This document shows positions 1 to 9,723 of a DNA stretch of 64,000 nucleotides, piece after piece. Within the stretch, counting starts at the first letter, position 1, and every line of letters starts with the position of its first letter. A model generated the notes under the pieces. It saw only the letters and a list, made by a program, of their open reading frames with translations, ran no database searches and had not been told where the DNA came from. The stretch lies in assembly GCF_947503415.1 (NCBI RefSeq), contig NZ_CANNDS010000001.1, positions 902,501-966,500 of the forward strand, in the 5' to 3' direction. Source of the DNA: an uncultured Tateyamaria sp. (GTDB lineage: Bacteria > Pseudomonadota > Alphaproteobacteria > Rhodobacterales > Rhodobacteraceae). The translations under genes were made by a program, and so were the position numbers.

Positions 1-171
1 AAGCTGCAGTGCGATCTCACCCAGCTCGTGTTCCAGCGCCTTGACGGGTTCACGGCCAAGGCCCCCGGTCTGTGCCATATAAAGAAGTACAGGGACCGGA
101 ATCATGGACACTATATATAACGTCCATGTGGGGACCTTTCGGGCCGCCTGGTTGATCCGGTCCACAAGCAT
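1..171 (-). CDS. msrQ: MsrQ, haem membrane subunit of methionine sulfoxide reductase (partial)
   Basis: Only the first 57 codons are inside the window; the gene runs off the left edge. The frame starts [16 protein letters not shown] and continues into a hydrophobic stretch, then TGGLGREPVKALEHELG, which is the typical N-terminus of the MsrQ (YedZ) haem b membrane protein that passes electrons to periplasmic MsrP. Its ATG shares one base with the msrP stop codon (TGATG), so the two are translationally coupled, as usual for this pair. The call rests on the N-terminus and the neighbour. Confidence 0.85.
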   Translation of the reverse strand, partial: MLVDRINQAARKVPTWTLYIVSMIPVPVLLYMAQTGGLGREPVKALEHELGEIALQL

Positions 172-1079
172 CAGTAATTCGCGCGCAGGTCCATGCCTTC
201 ATACAGGCTCGCGACCTCGTCCTCGTACCCGTTGAACATCAGCGTCGGTTGCCGCTTGGCAAACAGGCCGCCACCGACAACACGCTCGCTCGCCTGGCTC
301 CAGCGCGGGTGATCCACTTCCGGGTTCACATTACTATAGAAGCCATATTCGCGCCCGTTCGACTTGTTCCAGCTTGTGGGCGGCTCATCCTCGGTCACGG
401 TGATGCGGACAATCGACTTGATCGACTTGAACCCATATTTCCACGGCACCACCAAACGCATGGGTGCGCCGTTCTGGTTCGGGATGGTTTTGCCATAGAT
501 GCCGGTGGCCATCATGGTCAGCGGGTGCATCGCCTCGTCCAGACGCAGACCTTCGACATAGGGCCAATCCAGAACGGGGAAGCGGACGCCCGGCATCTCG
601 TCGGGGCGCAGCGCCGTTTCAAAGGCCACGTATTTGGCACCGTCCTGCACACCGGCCATGGTCAGCAGGTCCGCCAGTTCAAAACCGTTCCACGGGATCA
701 CCATCGACCACGCCTCGACACAGCGGAAGCGATAGATGCGTTCTTCGATCGTCATAGCGTCCATGATCTGCGCCATGGAGTAGTCACCGGGATTGTCGAC
801 CATGCCATCGATCACAACGGTCCACGGCTCGGTCGTCAGCGTGTGCGCATTGCGCGCCGGATCACTCTTGCCGGTGCCGAACTCGTAGAAGTTATTATAT
901 TGTGTGATGTCTTCCCAGGAATTGGGCACCAGCGCGTCGGCGTCCTGGCTGCGCGCCATGCCAGCCGCGCCGATCAACCCAAGACCCAAAGCGCCCCCCA
1001 TGATCTGCCGACGATTCATATAGGCCGCCATGGGCGTCGCATCAGCACGCGTGAGGGTGTTTTTCCAACGATGGGCCAT
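171..1079 (-). CDS. msrP: MsrP, periplasmic protein-methionine-sulfoxide reductase, molybdopterin subunit
   Basis: 302 aa, the expected size. An early twin-arginine signal ([19 protein letters not shown], residues about 22-40) fits Tat export of a cofactor-loaded protein. The sulfite-oxidase-fold core contains [17 protein letters not shown]; Cys120 is the likely molybdenum ligand. MsrP repairs oxidised methionines in envelope proteins with electrons from MsrQ, encoded immediately downstream with a one-base overlap. The long N-terminus before the RR motif contains a second Met at residue 17 and another at 21; the true start could be either, since the Tat motif lies just after them. Confidence 0.93.
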   Translation of the reverse strand: MAHRWKNTLTRADATPMAAYMNRRQIMGGALGLGLIGAAGMARSQDADALVPNSWEDITQYNNFYEFGTGKSDPARNAHTLTTEPWTVVIDGMVDNPGDYSMAQIMDAMTIEERIYRFRCVEAWSMVIPWNGFELADLLTMAGVQDGAKYVAFETALRPDEMPGVRFPVLDWPYVEGLRLDEAMHPLTMMATGIYGKTIPNQNGAPMRLVVPWKYGFKSIKSIVRITVTEDEPPTSWNKSNGREYGFYSNVNPEVDHPRWSQASERVVGGGLFAKRQPTLMFNGYEDEVASLYEGMDLRANY

Positions 1080-1151
1080 TCATGTGTCTCCCGAGACTAA
1101 AAGCATCATGCCTCATAGATGGTTCCGCACGATTACGAAAATGATATCCGC

Positions 1152-2651
1152 TCACGGCCTTGTCACCGGGTTGTAACTCGGGGTGATTTCATTCAGCGGC
1201 CGTGACCTGCCATCGTCCTGCACGATGCGCACATGACGGCGGCGCATCATCCGCGGCTCGGCCACGCCTACGGAATGGGCAATGGTCTCGACCTCGTGGA
1301 TCAGATCGCGCGCATATAAAGTGACCCGCTTTTCCTTGTCCTTGACCACCAGCCCCTTCTGGAACCGCTTGTCATGGGTGGTGATGCCGGTGGGGCATGT
1401 ATTCTTGTTGCATTTAAGCGCCTGAATGCAGCCAAGACTGAACATGAACCCCCGCGCGGTGGTGATAAAGTCGGCCCCCGCCGCCAGCGCCCACGCCACG
1501 TCGCCGGGATTCACCAACTTGCCGCTCGCCACCACGCGAATGCGCTCTTTCAGCCCGGCCTGATCCCGCAGATCGACGACGGACACCAGCGCCTCCCTGA
1601 TGGACATCCCCACCAGATCAATCAGCGGCATGGGCGCGGCCCCCGTGCCCCCTTCGCCGCCATCCACTGTAATAAAGTCGGGCGCGCACTCTGCACCGCG
1701 CGCATTTATGGCCGCAAACAGATCGGCAATCGGCCCCTCGGCCCCCACCACCGTCTTGATGCCCACGGGCTTGCCCGTCACCTCGCGAATGTGGCCGACC
1801 AGATCCAGCAGATCGTCCCAGTCGTCCACCTCGGCATGGCGGTTCGGCGAAATGCCGTCCTGTCCGACATTCAGGCCGCGGATCTTGGCAATCTCCTCAG
1901 TCACCTTGGCCCCCGGCAGGATACCCCCCTTGCCGGGCTTGGCCCCCTGCGCCAGCTTGATCTCGAACATGCGGACCTGTTTGTGGGCGGCCACCTCGCG
2001 CAACTTCTCGTCGCTCAGGTTGCCGTCCTCATCCCGCACCCCGAACTTGGCCGTCCCGATCTGAAAGACGATGTCGCACCCGCCTTCAAGGTGAAACGGG
2101 CTCAGCCCCCCTTCGCCCGTGTTCAGCCAGATACCCGCCTCTTTCGCCCCACGGCTCAGGGCCCGGACGGCCGGTTTCGAAATCGCGCCATAGCTCATGC
2201 CCGAGATATTGAAGAAGGACCGCGCCGTGAAAGGCATCCGCGCGCCCTCTCCGATGGTCATGGGGGCGGTGCGGGCAAACTGATCCTCCAGCGGCGGGAA
2301 GGCCGCATTCACAAAGATGGGTGTGCCCACGATCCCAAGATTGCGGGTCGATCCAAAGGCCACCGTATTGCTGACACCCTCACCCGCCCGCTTGATCCAC
2401 TCCCGCTGCGCCCGGTTGAACGGCAACTCCTCGCGGTCCATCGCGAAAAAGTACTGACGGAAGAACTCGCCCAACTGCGAAAACAGATGCCGAAAGCGGC
2501 CAATGACAGGATAGTTCCTGCGAATGGCATCATGGGTCTGCACCCGGTCCACAACAAACATGACCACGGCAACCGCAGCAGCGATCCCGATCACAACAAA
2601 AAAGCTGAGGGCCATGACCTCAAGCACGGCCATTGCAAATCCCACGGGCAA
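1152..2651 (-). CDS. FMN-binding glutamate synthase family protein, membrane anchored
   Basis: 499 aa. An N-terminal hydrophobic segment (about residues 8-33) anchors the protein. The remainder resembles the FMN/Fe-S synthase domain of the glutamate synthase large subunit: GEGGLSPFHLEGGCD, QGAKPGKGGILPG, VGQDGISPNRH, TVDGGEGGTGAAP and a cysteine cluster SLGCIQALKCNKNTCPTG that would bind the 3Fe-4S centre. The glutamine amidotransferase domain of true GltB is absent. Stand-alone proteins of this type are common in proteobacteria and their reaction is uncertain; ammonia-dependent or ferredoxin-like chemistry is inference only. Monocistronic, divergent from the fasciclin gene. Confidence 0.85.
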   Translation of the reverse strand: MPVGFAMAVLEVMALSFFVVIGIAAAVAVVMFVVDRVQTHDAIRRNYPVIGRFRHLFSQLGEFFRQYFFAMDREELPFNRAQREWIKRAGEGVSNTVAFGSTRNLGIVGTPIFVNAAFPPLEDQFARTAPMTIGEGARMPFTARSFFNISGMSYGAISKPAVRALSRGAKEAGIWLNTGEGGLSPFHLEGGCDIVFQIGTAKFGVRDEDGNLSDEKLREVAAHKQVRMFEIKLAQGAKPGKGGILPGAKVTEEIAKIRGLNVGQDGISPNRHAEVDDWDDLLDLVGHIREVTGKPVGIKTVVGAEGPIADLFAAINARGAECAPDFITVDGGEGGTGAAPMPLIDLVGMSIREALVSVVDLRDQAGLKERIRVVASGKLVNPGDVAWALAAGADFITTARGFMFSLGCIQALKCNKNTCPTGITTHDKRFQKGLVVKDKEKRVTLYARDLIHEVETIAHSVGVAEPRMMRRRHVRIVQDDGRSRPLNEITPSYNPVTRP

Positions 2652-2891
2652 TCCTCCACTGATCTTTCCGCACTGTGCAAAGCACGCGGCACGGGCGCAA
2701 GTACAGGCGGTTTTCTGCCCGGCTTAACAAAGTCGTGAGTGGAAATGAAAAAAGCCCCCGGCTTAGGCAGCCCCGGCCATCCGTCAAGGCATGGTGGGAA
2801 AAATTTCCACGTGATCCAACGGCGCAAACCGCACGTTTCCTTCACGATGCCGCCTGACGGTAATCGCAACCTATCTACGGGAGACACCTTT

Positions 2892-3380
2892 ATGATCCGC
2901 AAGACACTTCTGGCCACAGTCGCCACCGCCGCCTTCGCAACAGCCGCCATCGCAGGCTCGGCCAAGAAAGACATCGTTGACACCGCCGTCAGCGCAGGCT
3001 CCTTCGAAACACTGGTCGCCGCCGTGCAAGCGGCAGGCCTCGTAGACACACTCAAAGGCGACGGCCCATTCACCGTCTTCGCCCCCACGGACGAAGCGTT
3101 CGCGGCCCTGCCCGAAGGCACGGTCGAAAGCCTCCTGCTGCCCGAGAACAAGGACCAGCTGACAGCGATCCTGACCTACCACGTCGTGCCCGGCAAAGTG
3201 ATGTCGACAGACCTGCAGGACGACATGGAAGCCACGACCGTCCAGGGCGAAGCAGTCACCATCGACCTCGACAACGGCGTGCAGATCGAACAGGCCAACG
3301 TGGTCAGCGCCGACATCGAAACGTCCAACGGCGTGATCCACGTGATCGACGCCGTGATCCTGCCCGAAGGCAACAGCTAA
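2892..3380 (+). CDS. Secreted fasciclin-domain protein
   Basis: 162 aa from the ATG at 2892, chosen because it follows a good ribosome site (GGGAG, about 9 nt spacing) and opens a clear signal peptide ([22 protein letters not shown]). The mature part is a single FAS1 domain: [16 protein letters not shown], the H1-like [27 protein letters not shown], and the closing [13 protein letters not shown]. Such small periplasmic or secreted FAS1 proteins are associated with adhesion or oxidative-stress responses in Rhodobacteraceae. It has its own strong terminator just downstream. Longer upstream in-frame codons lack a ribosome site. Confidence 0.93.
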   Translation: MIRKTLLATVATAAFATAAIAGSAKKDIVDTAVSAGSFETLVAAVQAAGLVDTLKGDGPFTVFAPTDEAFAALPEGTVESLLLPENKDQLTAILTYHVVPGKVMSTDLQDDMEATTVQGEAVTIDLDNGVQIEQANVVSADIETSNGVIHVIDAVILPEGNS

Positions 3381-3401
3381 ACCACGGCTGACATAACCGA
3401 A

Positions 3402-3431
3402 AAAGGGGCCCCACCGCACGGGGCCCCTTTG
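3402..3431 (+). terminator. Rho-independent terminator after the fasciclin gene
   Basis: An 11-bp perfect stem (AAAGGGGCCCC, short loop, GGGGCCCCTTT) lies 22 nt after the fasciclin stop. The A-run and T-run on the two sides would let it work in both directions, but only the plus-strand gene ends here. Confidence 0.85.
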
Positions 3432-3491
3432 CTTTGCGCAACACACGCGCATCCGGCCTCATACTGCGCCCAGCAACCCAGAGGCCCAGAT

Positions 3492-4334
3492 ATGACCGAC
3501 CCACTTCACACCATCCCCCTGTCCCAGATCGACGCAAACGCCCTGCCCCGCGACCGCGGCACGCATGACGCGCAGGCACAGACAGAGCTTGAACACTCCA
3601 TCCTCACCCAAGGGCTGCGCCAACCGATCGAGGTCTGGAAACTCTCCCAACCGCGCGACGGGCACGAATACGGACTCATCTCCGGCTTCCGCCGCCTCGC
3701 CGCCGCCCGCGCGCTCAAACACGACACGATCCCCGTCTTCCTCCGCACACCCAAAGACATCCCCGACGCGCTCGCCTCCATGGTCACGGAAAACGAAATC
3801 CGCGCCCAGATCAGCCCATGGGAAAAGGGGCAGCTCATCCTCGATTGCATCCGGTCGGAATTGTTCGAGACCGAAGACGCCGCCATCGCCGCCCTCTTCG
3901 GCACACTCTCGCGCCAGAAAAAGGCGCGGCTGCGCAGCATCGTGCTGGTGGTGCAGGTGTTTGACGGCGCCCTCGCCACGCCGGACCGCCTGTCGGTCGC
4001 ACGCATCGAACGGCTCGCCTCAGCCTTGCGCGCCGGGTGGGAAGACCTGCTGTCCGACACGCTGCGCACCTCAGGCAGCCACACGCTGGAGGGGCAATGG
4101 GCAGCACTCGACCCGGTGCTGACCGAAGCGCTGAACCCCCGCCACGACGACGCGGCCCCCGGCACCCCCCGCGCACCGCGCCGGTCGATCAAATTCGCCC
4201 AAGGTCTGCAAATCCGCCGCGAGCTCACCCGCACCGGCTGGATCCTCCGCTTCTCCGGCCGCGAAGCCAAGGTCCCGGGCCTCATGGACGACGTGATGGA
4301 GACAATCGAACGGCAGTTCGGATCAGAGAGCTAA
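3492..4334 (+). CDS. ParB/RepB-like nuclease-domain protein
   Basis: 280 aa from the ATG at 3492. Residues about 5-105 form a ParB N-terminal (Srx-fold) domain: IPLSQIDANALPRDR, ILTQGLRQPIEVW, YGLISGFRRLAAARAL and VTENEIRAQISPWEKG. The middle contains a predicted helix-turn-helix (AAIAALFGTLSRQKKARLRS) and the C-terminus (KFAQGLQIRRELTRTGWILRFSG) resembles RepB-type plasmid partition proteins. No ParA/RepA partner is next to it, so it is either an orphan of plasmid origin or a chromosomal regulator. It lies beside the palindrome cluster and the OLD gene. Confidence 0.8.
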   Translation: MTDPLHTIPLSQIDANALPRDRGTHDAQAQTELEHSILTQGLRQPIEVWKLSQPRDGHEYGLISGFRRLAAARALKHDTIPVFLRTPKDIPDALASMVTENEIRAQISPWEKGQLILDCIRSELFETEDAAIAALFGTLSRQKKARLRSIVLVVQVFDGALATPDRLSVARIERLASALRAGWEDLLSDTLRTSGSHTLEGQWAALDPVLTEALNPRHDDAAPGTPRAPRRSIKFAQGLQIRRELTRTGWILRFSGREAKVPGLMDDVMETIERQFGSES

Positions 4335-4337
4335 CCC

Positions 4338-4362
4338 GTAGGGTGCGCATTCATGCGCACCC
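4338..4362. repeat. REP-like palindrome, GTAGGG family, copy 1
   Basis: GTA is followed by a perfect 10-bp inverted repeat (GGGTGCGCAT, 2-nt loop, ATGCGCACCC). It sits 4 nt after the stop of the RepB-like gene and could also act as its transcript end. It shares the GTAGGG head with the copies at 4412, 4511 and 42951. Confidence 0.7.
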
Positions 4363-4411
4363 CCGCGATCAAAATGCGGTCACACCCAAAAACCGCCCAT
4401 CCCCCAAACCC

Positions 4412-4465
4412 GTAGGGCAGGGGTCTGCCCGCCATGTGGTGTGAGTTTGTGTGTCGGCTGAGCGC
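4412..4465. repeat. REP-like palindrome, GTAGGG family, copy 2 with long tail
   Basis: GTAGGGCAG, loop, CTGCCC, then GCCATGTG and a GTGTGTCGG tail. Head, stem and tail match copy 3 about 100 bp further on, so the unit is longer than a simple hairpin. Confidence 0.65.
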
Positions 4466-4510
4466 AGAACCCTAACCCCGCAAGGCAGGCAATATACCCC
4501 CCACCCCTCC

Positions 4511-4560
4511 GTAGGGCGGGCTTCAGCCCGCCATGTGAATTTTGCGTGTGTCGGGTGCGG
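4511..4560. repeat. REP-like palindrome, GTAGGG family, copy 3 with long tail
   Basis: GTAGGGCGGGCT, TC, AGCCCGCC, then CATGTG and GTGTGTCGGG. Together with copies 1 and 2 it fills most of the 349-bp gap between 4335 and 4683, in which I see no gene. Confidence 0.65.
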
Positions 4561-4683
4561 GCAAGAAGTGGTCTTTGCGAAGTTTGGTGCCCCGCCCAAA
4601 GCGGGTCCTCGATAGAATTCGCAACAACAAAAGCAAATGGCAGCTAAGAAGCTTACCTTTTCGAGCAAGCCAATGAACGCTTC

Positions 4684-6357
4684 TTAAAAAGCCTTTGCTA
4701 TCTTCTTGATTAGCTTTGCCATCTCCGGAAGGTCGGCGCTAGTCAGCGTACTCGTCTCGAATTTCCGAAGCGCAGCCTGTTTCAAGTTGCTTTTTGCTGA
4801 TTTTCTTGCCGCGCCGTTCGCCGAACCAAGTGCCATTACGTCGTCAACGCATTCGTTATAAACCTGAGCCATAATCGTCTCCGGAAGCAGCCCTTCAATG
4901 CACTCTCGTCCAGGTTTATCAAGTCCTACGGCGCAAAAATCCTTGTCAGCCGCAAGTTCAATTGACTCCAGCTTGCGAACGACCTCACTTTTGGCATCTA
5001 GATCAAAAGTGATAAAGACTCTATCAAGGCGGGACAGCATGAACTGAAGAACCTGAGTATTCTTTAACGCATCTTTGCCGCCATACCCGACGACCTCAAC
5101 ATCATCCGGGAGACCGTAAATCTCAGGGAACTTAGTCTTTATAATGCTGAAGTACTCGACGTCAATTGCACCTTCCACCAAGACAATTCTAGAATTCGCC
5201 GAGCCAACAATCTTCTTCCATGGTATGAACTCATCCGATGTTACACCAAGGTTGTCGGCGAACGGTAACATCCAATCGTCGCCGGAAGTATCCACTCTTT
5301 CTGTTTCCTTAAGCTTCTTGCGCGACACTTTCCTCTCTAGGAGCAAGTTTGCCTCTGGAACCCTTTGATTCAACATATAGGGACTATGAGTCGTCGCTAG
5401 TATTTGAATGCCAAAGTCTTCTGCTAGATTATTCAAAACCTTTCCAAATTCAGCTTGAGCTGACGGGTGCAGGAAGCTTTCGGGTTCTTCAACGATTACA
5501 ACCGGCGTTGATCTATTTTCAGACGCCTGCGACTTCCTAATTCGATCTGCTTCCAAAACGGAAATCAGCACCCGTGTTCGGTTTTGAGTGCCGGAACCCC
5601 ATCCTCCCAAGTTAGCGTCGACGCTCTTGTCATTCAGCTTGACGTTCAGGGGAAATCGCGAGGATCCACCTCGGTCAAGCGTTGTCAATTCAACATCATA
5701 GTTTTCACCGAGTCGCCCTAGCAGCTGGCTCAGTTCTTCTTTGTGTTGCTTCGCTGCATTCTTTACTTTGTTCGAAAGGTTACGTTCCGCATCAGAAATC
5801 TTCTTTCGATCTTCTTGTGAGAAATGGGACTCTAGGACCTCGGTCATTTCGCCAGAGAAATAATACAGGCGCCTACTTGGTGCAGTGGAGTTGTGGACCA
5901 CTAAGTTTGCGGCAGATTTAAGCTTTTTTGCGATTTCACTTGAATTTTGACTGTCTAAGTCGGTGCCGTTAACACGGCAGACCAGAGAGCTCTCCCCGTC
6001 CTTTGAGAACCTCTCAGTCAGCCTAACTCGCGCGACGTCCCCCTCAATCGGCAACGTCGCAAACTTTTCCACAACAAAGAAGACCTCAGCATCATCATGG
6101 CGATGGAGCTCTAGCCGCACCGACATTTCCATTTCCTCTGTCGACGACCATTGCGTGTGATCACGGGCAAATGAAAGCTGGTTTTCGCCATGTAGATATG
6201 GCCGATCCTCATCATCCAGAAAATGACGAATAATTGTTACAACAGCAGTCTTGCCCGCGTTGTTTCGTCCGCTCAAAGTGCAAAAGTTATCGACGAATTC
6301 GACTGTCAAATCTTCAAGCGTGCGAAAGTTCTTGGCGCCAACCTCACGTAATTTCAT
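4684..6357 (-). CDS. OLD-family ATP-dependent nuclease (AAA ATPase + TOPRIM)
   Basis: 557 aa. The N-terminal ABC/SMC-type ATPase has Walker A GRNNAGKT (residues 30-37), a degenerate signature GGWGSGTQNR (251-260), Walker B VVIVEEPESFLHP (286-297) and the switch His324 in ATTHSPYML. A TOPRIM nuclease domain follows: VLVEGAIDVEYF (Glu395) and FITFDLDAK (Asp452, Asp454). This is the OLD layout, as in phage P2 Old and Gabija GajA. No UvrD-like GajB, reverse transcriptase or other partner is adjacent, so a stand-alone (class 1) OLD protein fits best. Codon use and base composition are clearly AT-richer than in the neighbours, suggesting horizontal gain. A role in phage defence is inferred from the family. 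Confidence 0.88.
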   Translation of the reverse strand: MKLREVGAKNFRTLEDLTVEFVDNFCTLSGRNNAGKTAVVTIIRHFLDDEDRPYLHGENQLSFARDHTQWSSTEEMEMSVRLELHRHDDAEVFFVVEKFATLPIEGDVARVRLTERFSKDGESSLVCRVNGTDLDSQNSSEIAKKLKSAANLVVHNSTAPSRRLYYFSGEMTEVLESHFSQEDRKKISDAERNLSNKVKNAAKQHKEELSQLLGRLGENYDVELTTLDRGGSSRFPLNVKLNDKSVDANLGGWGSGTQNRTRVLISVLEADRIRKSQASENRSTPVVIVEEPESFLHPSAQAEFGKVLNNLAEDFGIQILATTHSPYMLNQRVPEANLLLERKVSRKKLKETERVDTSGDDWMLPFADNLGVTSDEFIPWKKIVGSANSRIVLVEGAIDVEYFSIIKTKFPEIYGLPDDVEVVGYGGKDALKNTQVLQFMLSRLDRVFITFDLDAKSEVVRKLESIELAADKDFCAVGLDKPGRECIEGLLPETIMAQVYNECVDDVMALGSANGAARKSAKSNLKQAALRKFETSTLTSADLPEMAKLIKKIAKAF

Positions 6358-6668
6358 TTATGCTTCCGCTATTGCATTGCTCTGGTCGATCTACCTTAGC
6401 GCGTATATCGTCGTAGCGGAACACAGACATTCGACCCTTCTTGCTGCAAAGGTCAGCATTCCGCACGACCATCAGAATGTTAATGTCAGCTTAGGGCTGA
6501 GAAGTGCAATTAAAAGTATATCCCAAAGGGCAGCCTTCAACAAAAACCACCCACCCAAAACACTAACAAATCCTAAACACACCTCTGTAACCCATTGAAG
6601 TCTATGGGGGCGTTGGGTGTCCCAGCGTGGGACACCCCCCAAACGGCCCCATCCGGGGCCCATCAAAA
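6358..6668. other. 311-bp gap between the OLD gene and clpB
   Basis: The left two thirds are AT-rich like the OLD gene and should hold its promoter; I see no coding frame. The right end holds two GC-rich hairpins (listed separately), after which composition returns to the genome norm, so the right boundary of the AT-rich segment is close to 6600. Confidence 0.5.
6615..6660. terminator. Tandem hairpins downstream of clpB
   Basis: A 9-bp perfect stem (GGGTGTCCC, 5-nt loop, GGGACACCC; 6615-6637) and a second stem (GGCCCC, 4-nt loop, GGGGCC; 6645-6660) lie just past the clpB stop. Neither has a T-run on the clpB strand, so they may protect the 3' end rather than terminate. Confidence 0.5.
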
Positions 6669-9284
6669 TCAGTGGACGACCGCATCCTCGGGGCGGGGGC
6701 GGTTGGTTCCCGAAATCCGGTCCCCGATGATCAATCCATCCGGCCCGGCCGACACCTCGACGACCTCTCCATCCTTGATATCCCCGGCCAGCAGCATCTC
6801 CGCCAGCGGGTTCTGAAGCGCCGATTGGATCACCCGTTTCAAGGGCCGCGCCCCGAAAACAGGATCATACCCCTCATCCGCCAGCCACTGCCGCGCGCCC
6901 TCATCCAGCGACAGCTCGATTTTCCGCGCCGCCAGCCGTTTGAGAAGCCGGTCCATCTGGATGTCCACGATGCCGTCCATGTCCCCGCGGGCCAGCCGAT
7001 CAAAGATGATCGTCTCGTCCAGCCGGTTCAGGAACTCGGGCCGGAAATGCGCCCGCACCGCGTCCATCACATCCCGCCGCGCATCCGAAGCATCCGCCCC
7101 ATCCGGCAGCTGACTGAGCGCCTGCGCCCCCAGATTGGATGTCAGAATGATCAGCGTCTGCTTGAAATCCACAGTCCGCCCCTGCCCATCCGTCAGCATC
7201 CCGTCATCCAGAACCTGCAACAGCACGTTGAATACATCCGGGTGCGCCTTCTCGACCTCATCGAACAGGACAACCTGATAAGGCCGCCGCCGCACAGCTT
7301 CCGTCAGCGCGCCCCCCTCATCGTACCCGACATAGCCCGGAGGAGCCCCGATCAGACGCGCAACAGAATGCTTCTCCATGTACTCGGACATGTCGATCCG
7401 CACCATCGCGTGCTCGTCATCGAACAGGAACTCGGCGACAGCCTTGGTCAGCTCGGTTTTCCCGACACCCGTGGGCCCGAGAAACAGGAACGAGCCCAAT
7501 GGCCGGTTCTCATCATTCAACCCAGCCCGCGCCCGGCGCACCGCATTTGCAACCGCCCGCACAGCGCTGTCCTGACCAATCACCCGATTGTGCAGTTGAT
7601 CTTCCATGCGCAGCAGCTTCTCGCGTTCACCTTCCAGCATTTTGGAGGTCGGAATACCGGTCCACCGTTCAACGACGCTGGCAATCTGCTCGGGGCGTAC
7701 AGCCTCGGCGACCATCGCGTCGGTCTCGGTCCCTTCCGCCTCGCCCAGCTTGCGTTCCAACTCGGGGATCACGCCGTAGGAAAGCTCCCCGGCCTTCGCC
7801 AGATTGCCCTCGCGCTTGGCGATATCTAAAGCTGCGCGGGCGTGGTCCAACTCTTCCTTGATGTCACGGTCCGAGGCCAGCTTGTCCCGCTCGCCCTGCC
7901 ATTGCGCCGTCATCTCGGCACTGCGCTCGGACAGGTCGGCAAGATCCTTTTCCAAGGTCTCCAACCGGTCCTTGGACGCCTGATCGTCCTCAAGGCGCAA
8001 TGCCTCTACCTCGATCTGCATCTGCAGAATCTGCCGGTCGAGCGCGTCGAGTTCTTCGGGTTTCGAATCCACCTCCATCCGCAAGCGGCTGGCGGCCTCA
8101 TCCATGAGGTCGATGGCTTTGTCCGGCAGAAAGCGATCTGTGATGTAGCGATGCGACAGGGTCGCAGCCGTCACCAGGGCGCTGTCCGAAATCCGTACAC
8201 CGTGGTGCAGCTCGTATTTCTCCTTGATGCCACGCAGGATGCTGATCGTATCCTCGACCGTTGGTTCGACAATCATGACAGGCTGGAACCGGCGGGCCAG
8301 GGCCGCGTCCTTCTCTACATACTTGCGATATTCATCGAGGGTCGTGGCACCGACACAGTGCAACTCGCCCCGTGCAAGGGCGGGTTTGATCAGGTTTGCC
8401 GCATCCATCGCGCCATCCGATTTGCCCGCGCCCACAAGCGTGTGCATCTCGTCAATGAACAGGATGATCTCGCCTGCAGCCTCGGTGACTTCCGTCAACA
8501 CAGCTTTCAAGCGTTCCTCGAACTCACCGCGATACTTCGCACCAGCAATCAGTGCGCCCATGTCGAGCGCCAACAGCCGCTTGTTGCGCAGACTTTCTGG
8601 GACGTCACCGTTCACAATGCGCAGGGCCAAGCCTTCAGCGATCGCAGTTTTACCCACGCCGGGCTCACCAATCAGGACCGGGTTGTTCTTGGTCCGGCGC
8701 GACAGCACCTGCATCGCGCGGCGGATCTCTTCGTCGCGGCCAATGATCGGGTCGATTTTACCCGCTTCGGCCCGTTCGGTCAGGTCCAGCGCGTATTTCT
8801 TGAGCGCGTCATAGCCTTCCTCGGCGCTCGCCGTATCGGCGGTGCGTCCCTTGCGAATGTCATTGATGGCAGAATTCAGCGCTTGCGGGTTCACCTTGCC
8901 CGCCTCCAGCGCGTCCTTGGCGCCAGATTTCACCATTCCAAGCGCCATCAGCACCCGCTCGACCGGCACAAAGCTGTCGCCCGCCTTCTTGGCCAGCGCT
9001 TCAGCCTCGGCCAGAACCTTGGCCGTTGCGTTGTCCAGATAAACCTGTGCGGCATCGCCCGTCACCTTCGGCATCTTGGCAAGGGTCTGATCCACATGGG
9101 TCAGCACACGCGCGGGGTCTCCGCCCGCACGGGTGATCAGATTGGAGGCGAGGCCCTGCTCGTCATCCATCAATGCTTTCAATACATGTTCGGGGGCAAG
9201 CCGTTGGTGGCTTTCGCGTGTGGCGATCGTCTGCGCTGCTTGCACAAAGCCGCGCGACCGCTCCGTGAACTTCGACAAGTCCAT
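6669..9284 (-). CDS. clpB: ClpB, ATP-dependent protein disaggregase
   Basis: 871 aa from the ATG at 9284. This start is preferred over the ATG at 9290 because AGGAG is only 3 nt from the upstream one, and [13 protein letters not shown] is the usual N-terminus. Layout: Clp N domain (about 1-150), AAA1 with Walker [14 protein letters not shown] and [12 protein letters not shown], the long coiled-coil M domain (about 400-530), AAA2 with [13 protein letters not shown], and a C-terminal D2-small domain ending at [11 protein letters not shown]-type residues. It is a cytoplasmic hexamer that works with DnaK to resolubilise aggregates. A heat-shock-type promoter lies upstream at 9362-9390. Confidence 0.97.
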   Translation of the reverse strand: MDLSKFTERSRGFVQAAQTIATRESHQRLAPEHVLKALMDDEQGLASNLITRAGGDPARVLTHVDQTLAKMPKVTGDAAQVYLDNATAKVLAEAEALAKKAGDSFVPVERVLMALGMVKSGAKDALEAGKVNPQALNSAINDIRKGRTADTASAEEGYDALKKYALDLTERAEAGKIDPIIGRDEEIRRAMQVLSRRTKNNPVLIGEPGVGKTAIAEGLALRIVNGDVPESLRNKRLLALDMGALIAGAKYRGEFEERLKAVLTEVTEAAGEIILFIDEMHTLVGAGKSDGAMDAANLIKPALARGELHCVGATTLDEYRKYVEKDAALARRFQPVMIVEPTVEDTISILRGIKEKYELHHGVRISDSALVTAATLSHRYITDRFLPDKAIDLMDEAASRLRMEVDSKPEELDALDRQILQMQIEVEALRLEDDQASKDRLETLEKDLADLSERSAEMTAQWQGERDKLASDRDIKEELDHARAALDIAKREGNLAKAGELSYGVIPELERKLGEAEGTETDAMVAEAVRPEQIASVVERWTGIPTSKMLEGEREKLLRMEDQLHNRVIGQDSAVRAVANAVRRARAGLNDENRPLGSFLFLGPTGVGKTELTKAVAEFLFDDEHAMVRIDMSEYMEKHSVARLIGAPPGYVGYDEGGALTEAVRRRPYQVVLFDEVEKAHPDVFNVLLQVLDDGMLTDGQGRTVDFKQTLIILTSNLGAQALSQLPDGADASDARRDVMDAVRAHFRPEFLNRLDETIIFDRLARGDMDGIVDIQMDRLLKRLAARKIELSLDEGARQWLADEGYDPVFGARPLKRVIQSALQNPLAEMLLAGDIKDGEVVEVSAGPDGLIIGDRISGTNRPRPEDAVVH

Positions 9285-9361
9285 GGGCATTTCTCCTTTT
9301 TTAGCGCCCTTCTATGCCACGCCCTGCAAGAGGCACGCGGCCGTGTGGGCCTACGAGAACA

Positions 9362-9390
9362 AGATGGGAAACAGACCGCCGTTGCACAAG
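9362..9390 (-). promoter_or_regulatory. Probable RpoH (heat-shock) promoter of clpB
   Basis: Read on the minus strand, CTTG (9390-9387) is followed after 18 nt by CCCATCT (9368-9362). This resembles the CTTGAA / CCCCAT-T elements of alphaproteobacterial RpoH promoters. It would start transcription about 70 nt before the clpB ATG. Family knowledge (clpB is a classic heat-shock gene) supports it; spacing and sequence were matched by eye. Confidence 0.55.
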
Positions 9391-9723
9391 TGCCACAGGG
9401 GTATTTTCCACATCGTTTTTTGCAATCGCCCACCGCGTCCCGATTGACCCACACGCGTCACGCGAGGCGCAATTGGAGCGTCTAAATCAGGCCTTTCGGC
9501 AAAACCTTGCCGATTCAAAGGCTTAGCAAAACGCACTCAAACCATACGCATACGTCCCTAAATATTTAACAAAATCAGAATCTTGCGGATAATCAGCATC
9601 TTACCCTGAAACCGAAGGCACAGTTCCGTGAATCCACGTGAGCCTTGGTCCCCCTGAAATTCGGGAACTTCGAGCCCATGTTGAAAGTTACAAGAGCAGA
9701 ACCACAAAATGTAGGTGACCAAA
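9391..9723. other. Intergenic region with no gene seen
   Basis: Between the clpB promoter and the next start no frame shows coding character. The stretch from about 9530 to 9620 is the most AT-rich of this segment and probably holds the promoter of the gene at 9724. Confidence 0.5.

Noticed and set aside
4369-4683. GajB-type helicase or other partner for the OLD protein
   Set aside because: The gap holds only palindromes and no coding frame; the opposite side begins with clpB. A two-gene Gabija system is therefore not supported.
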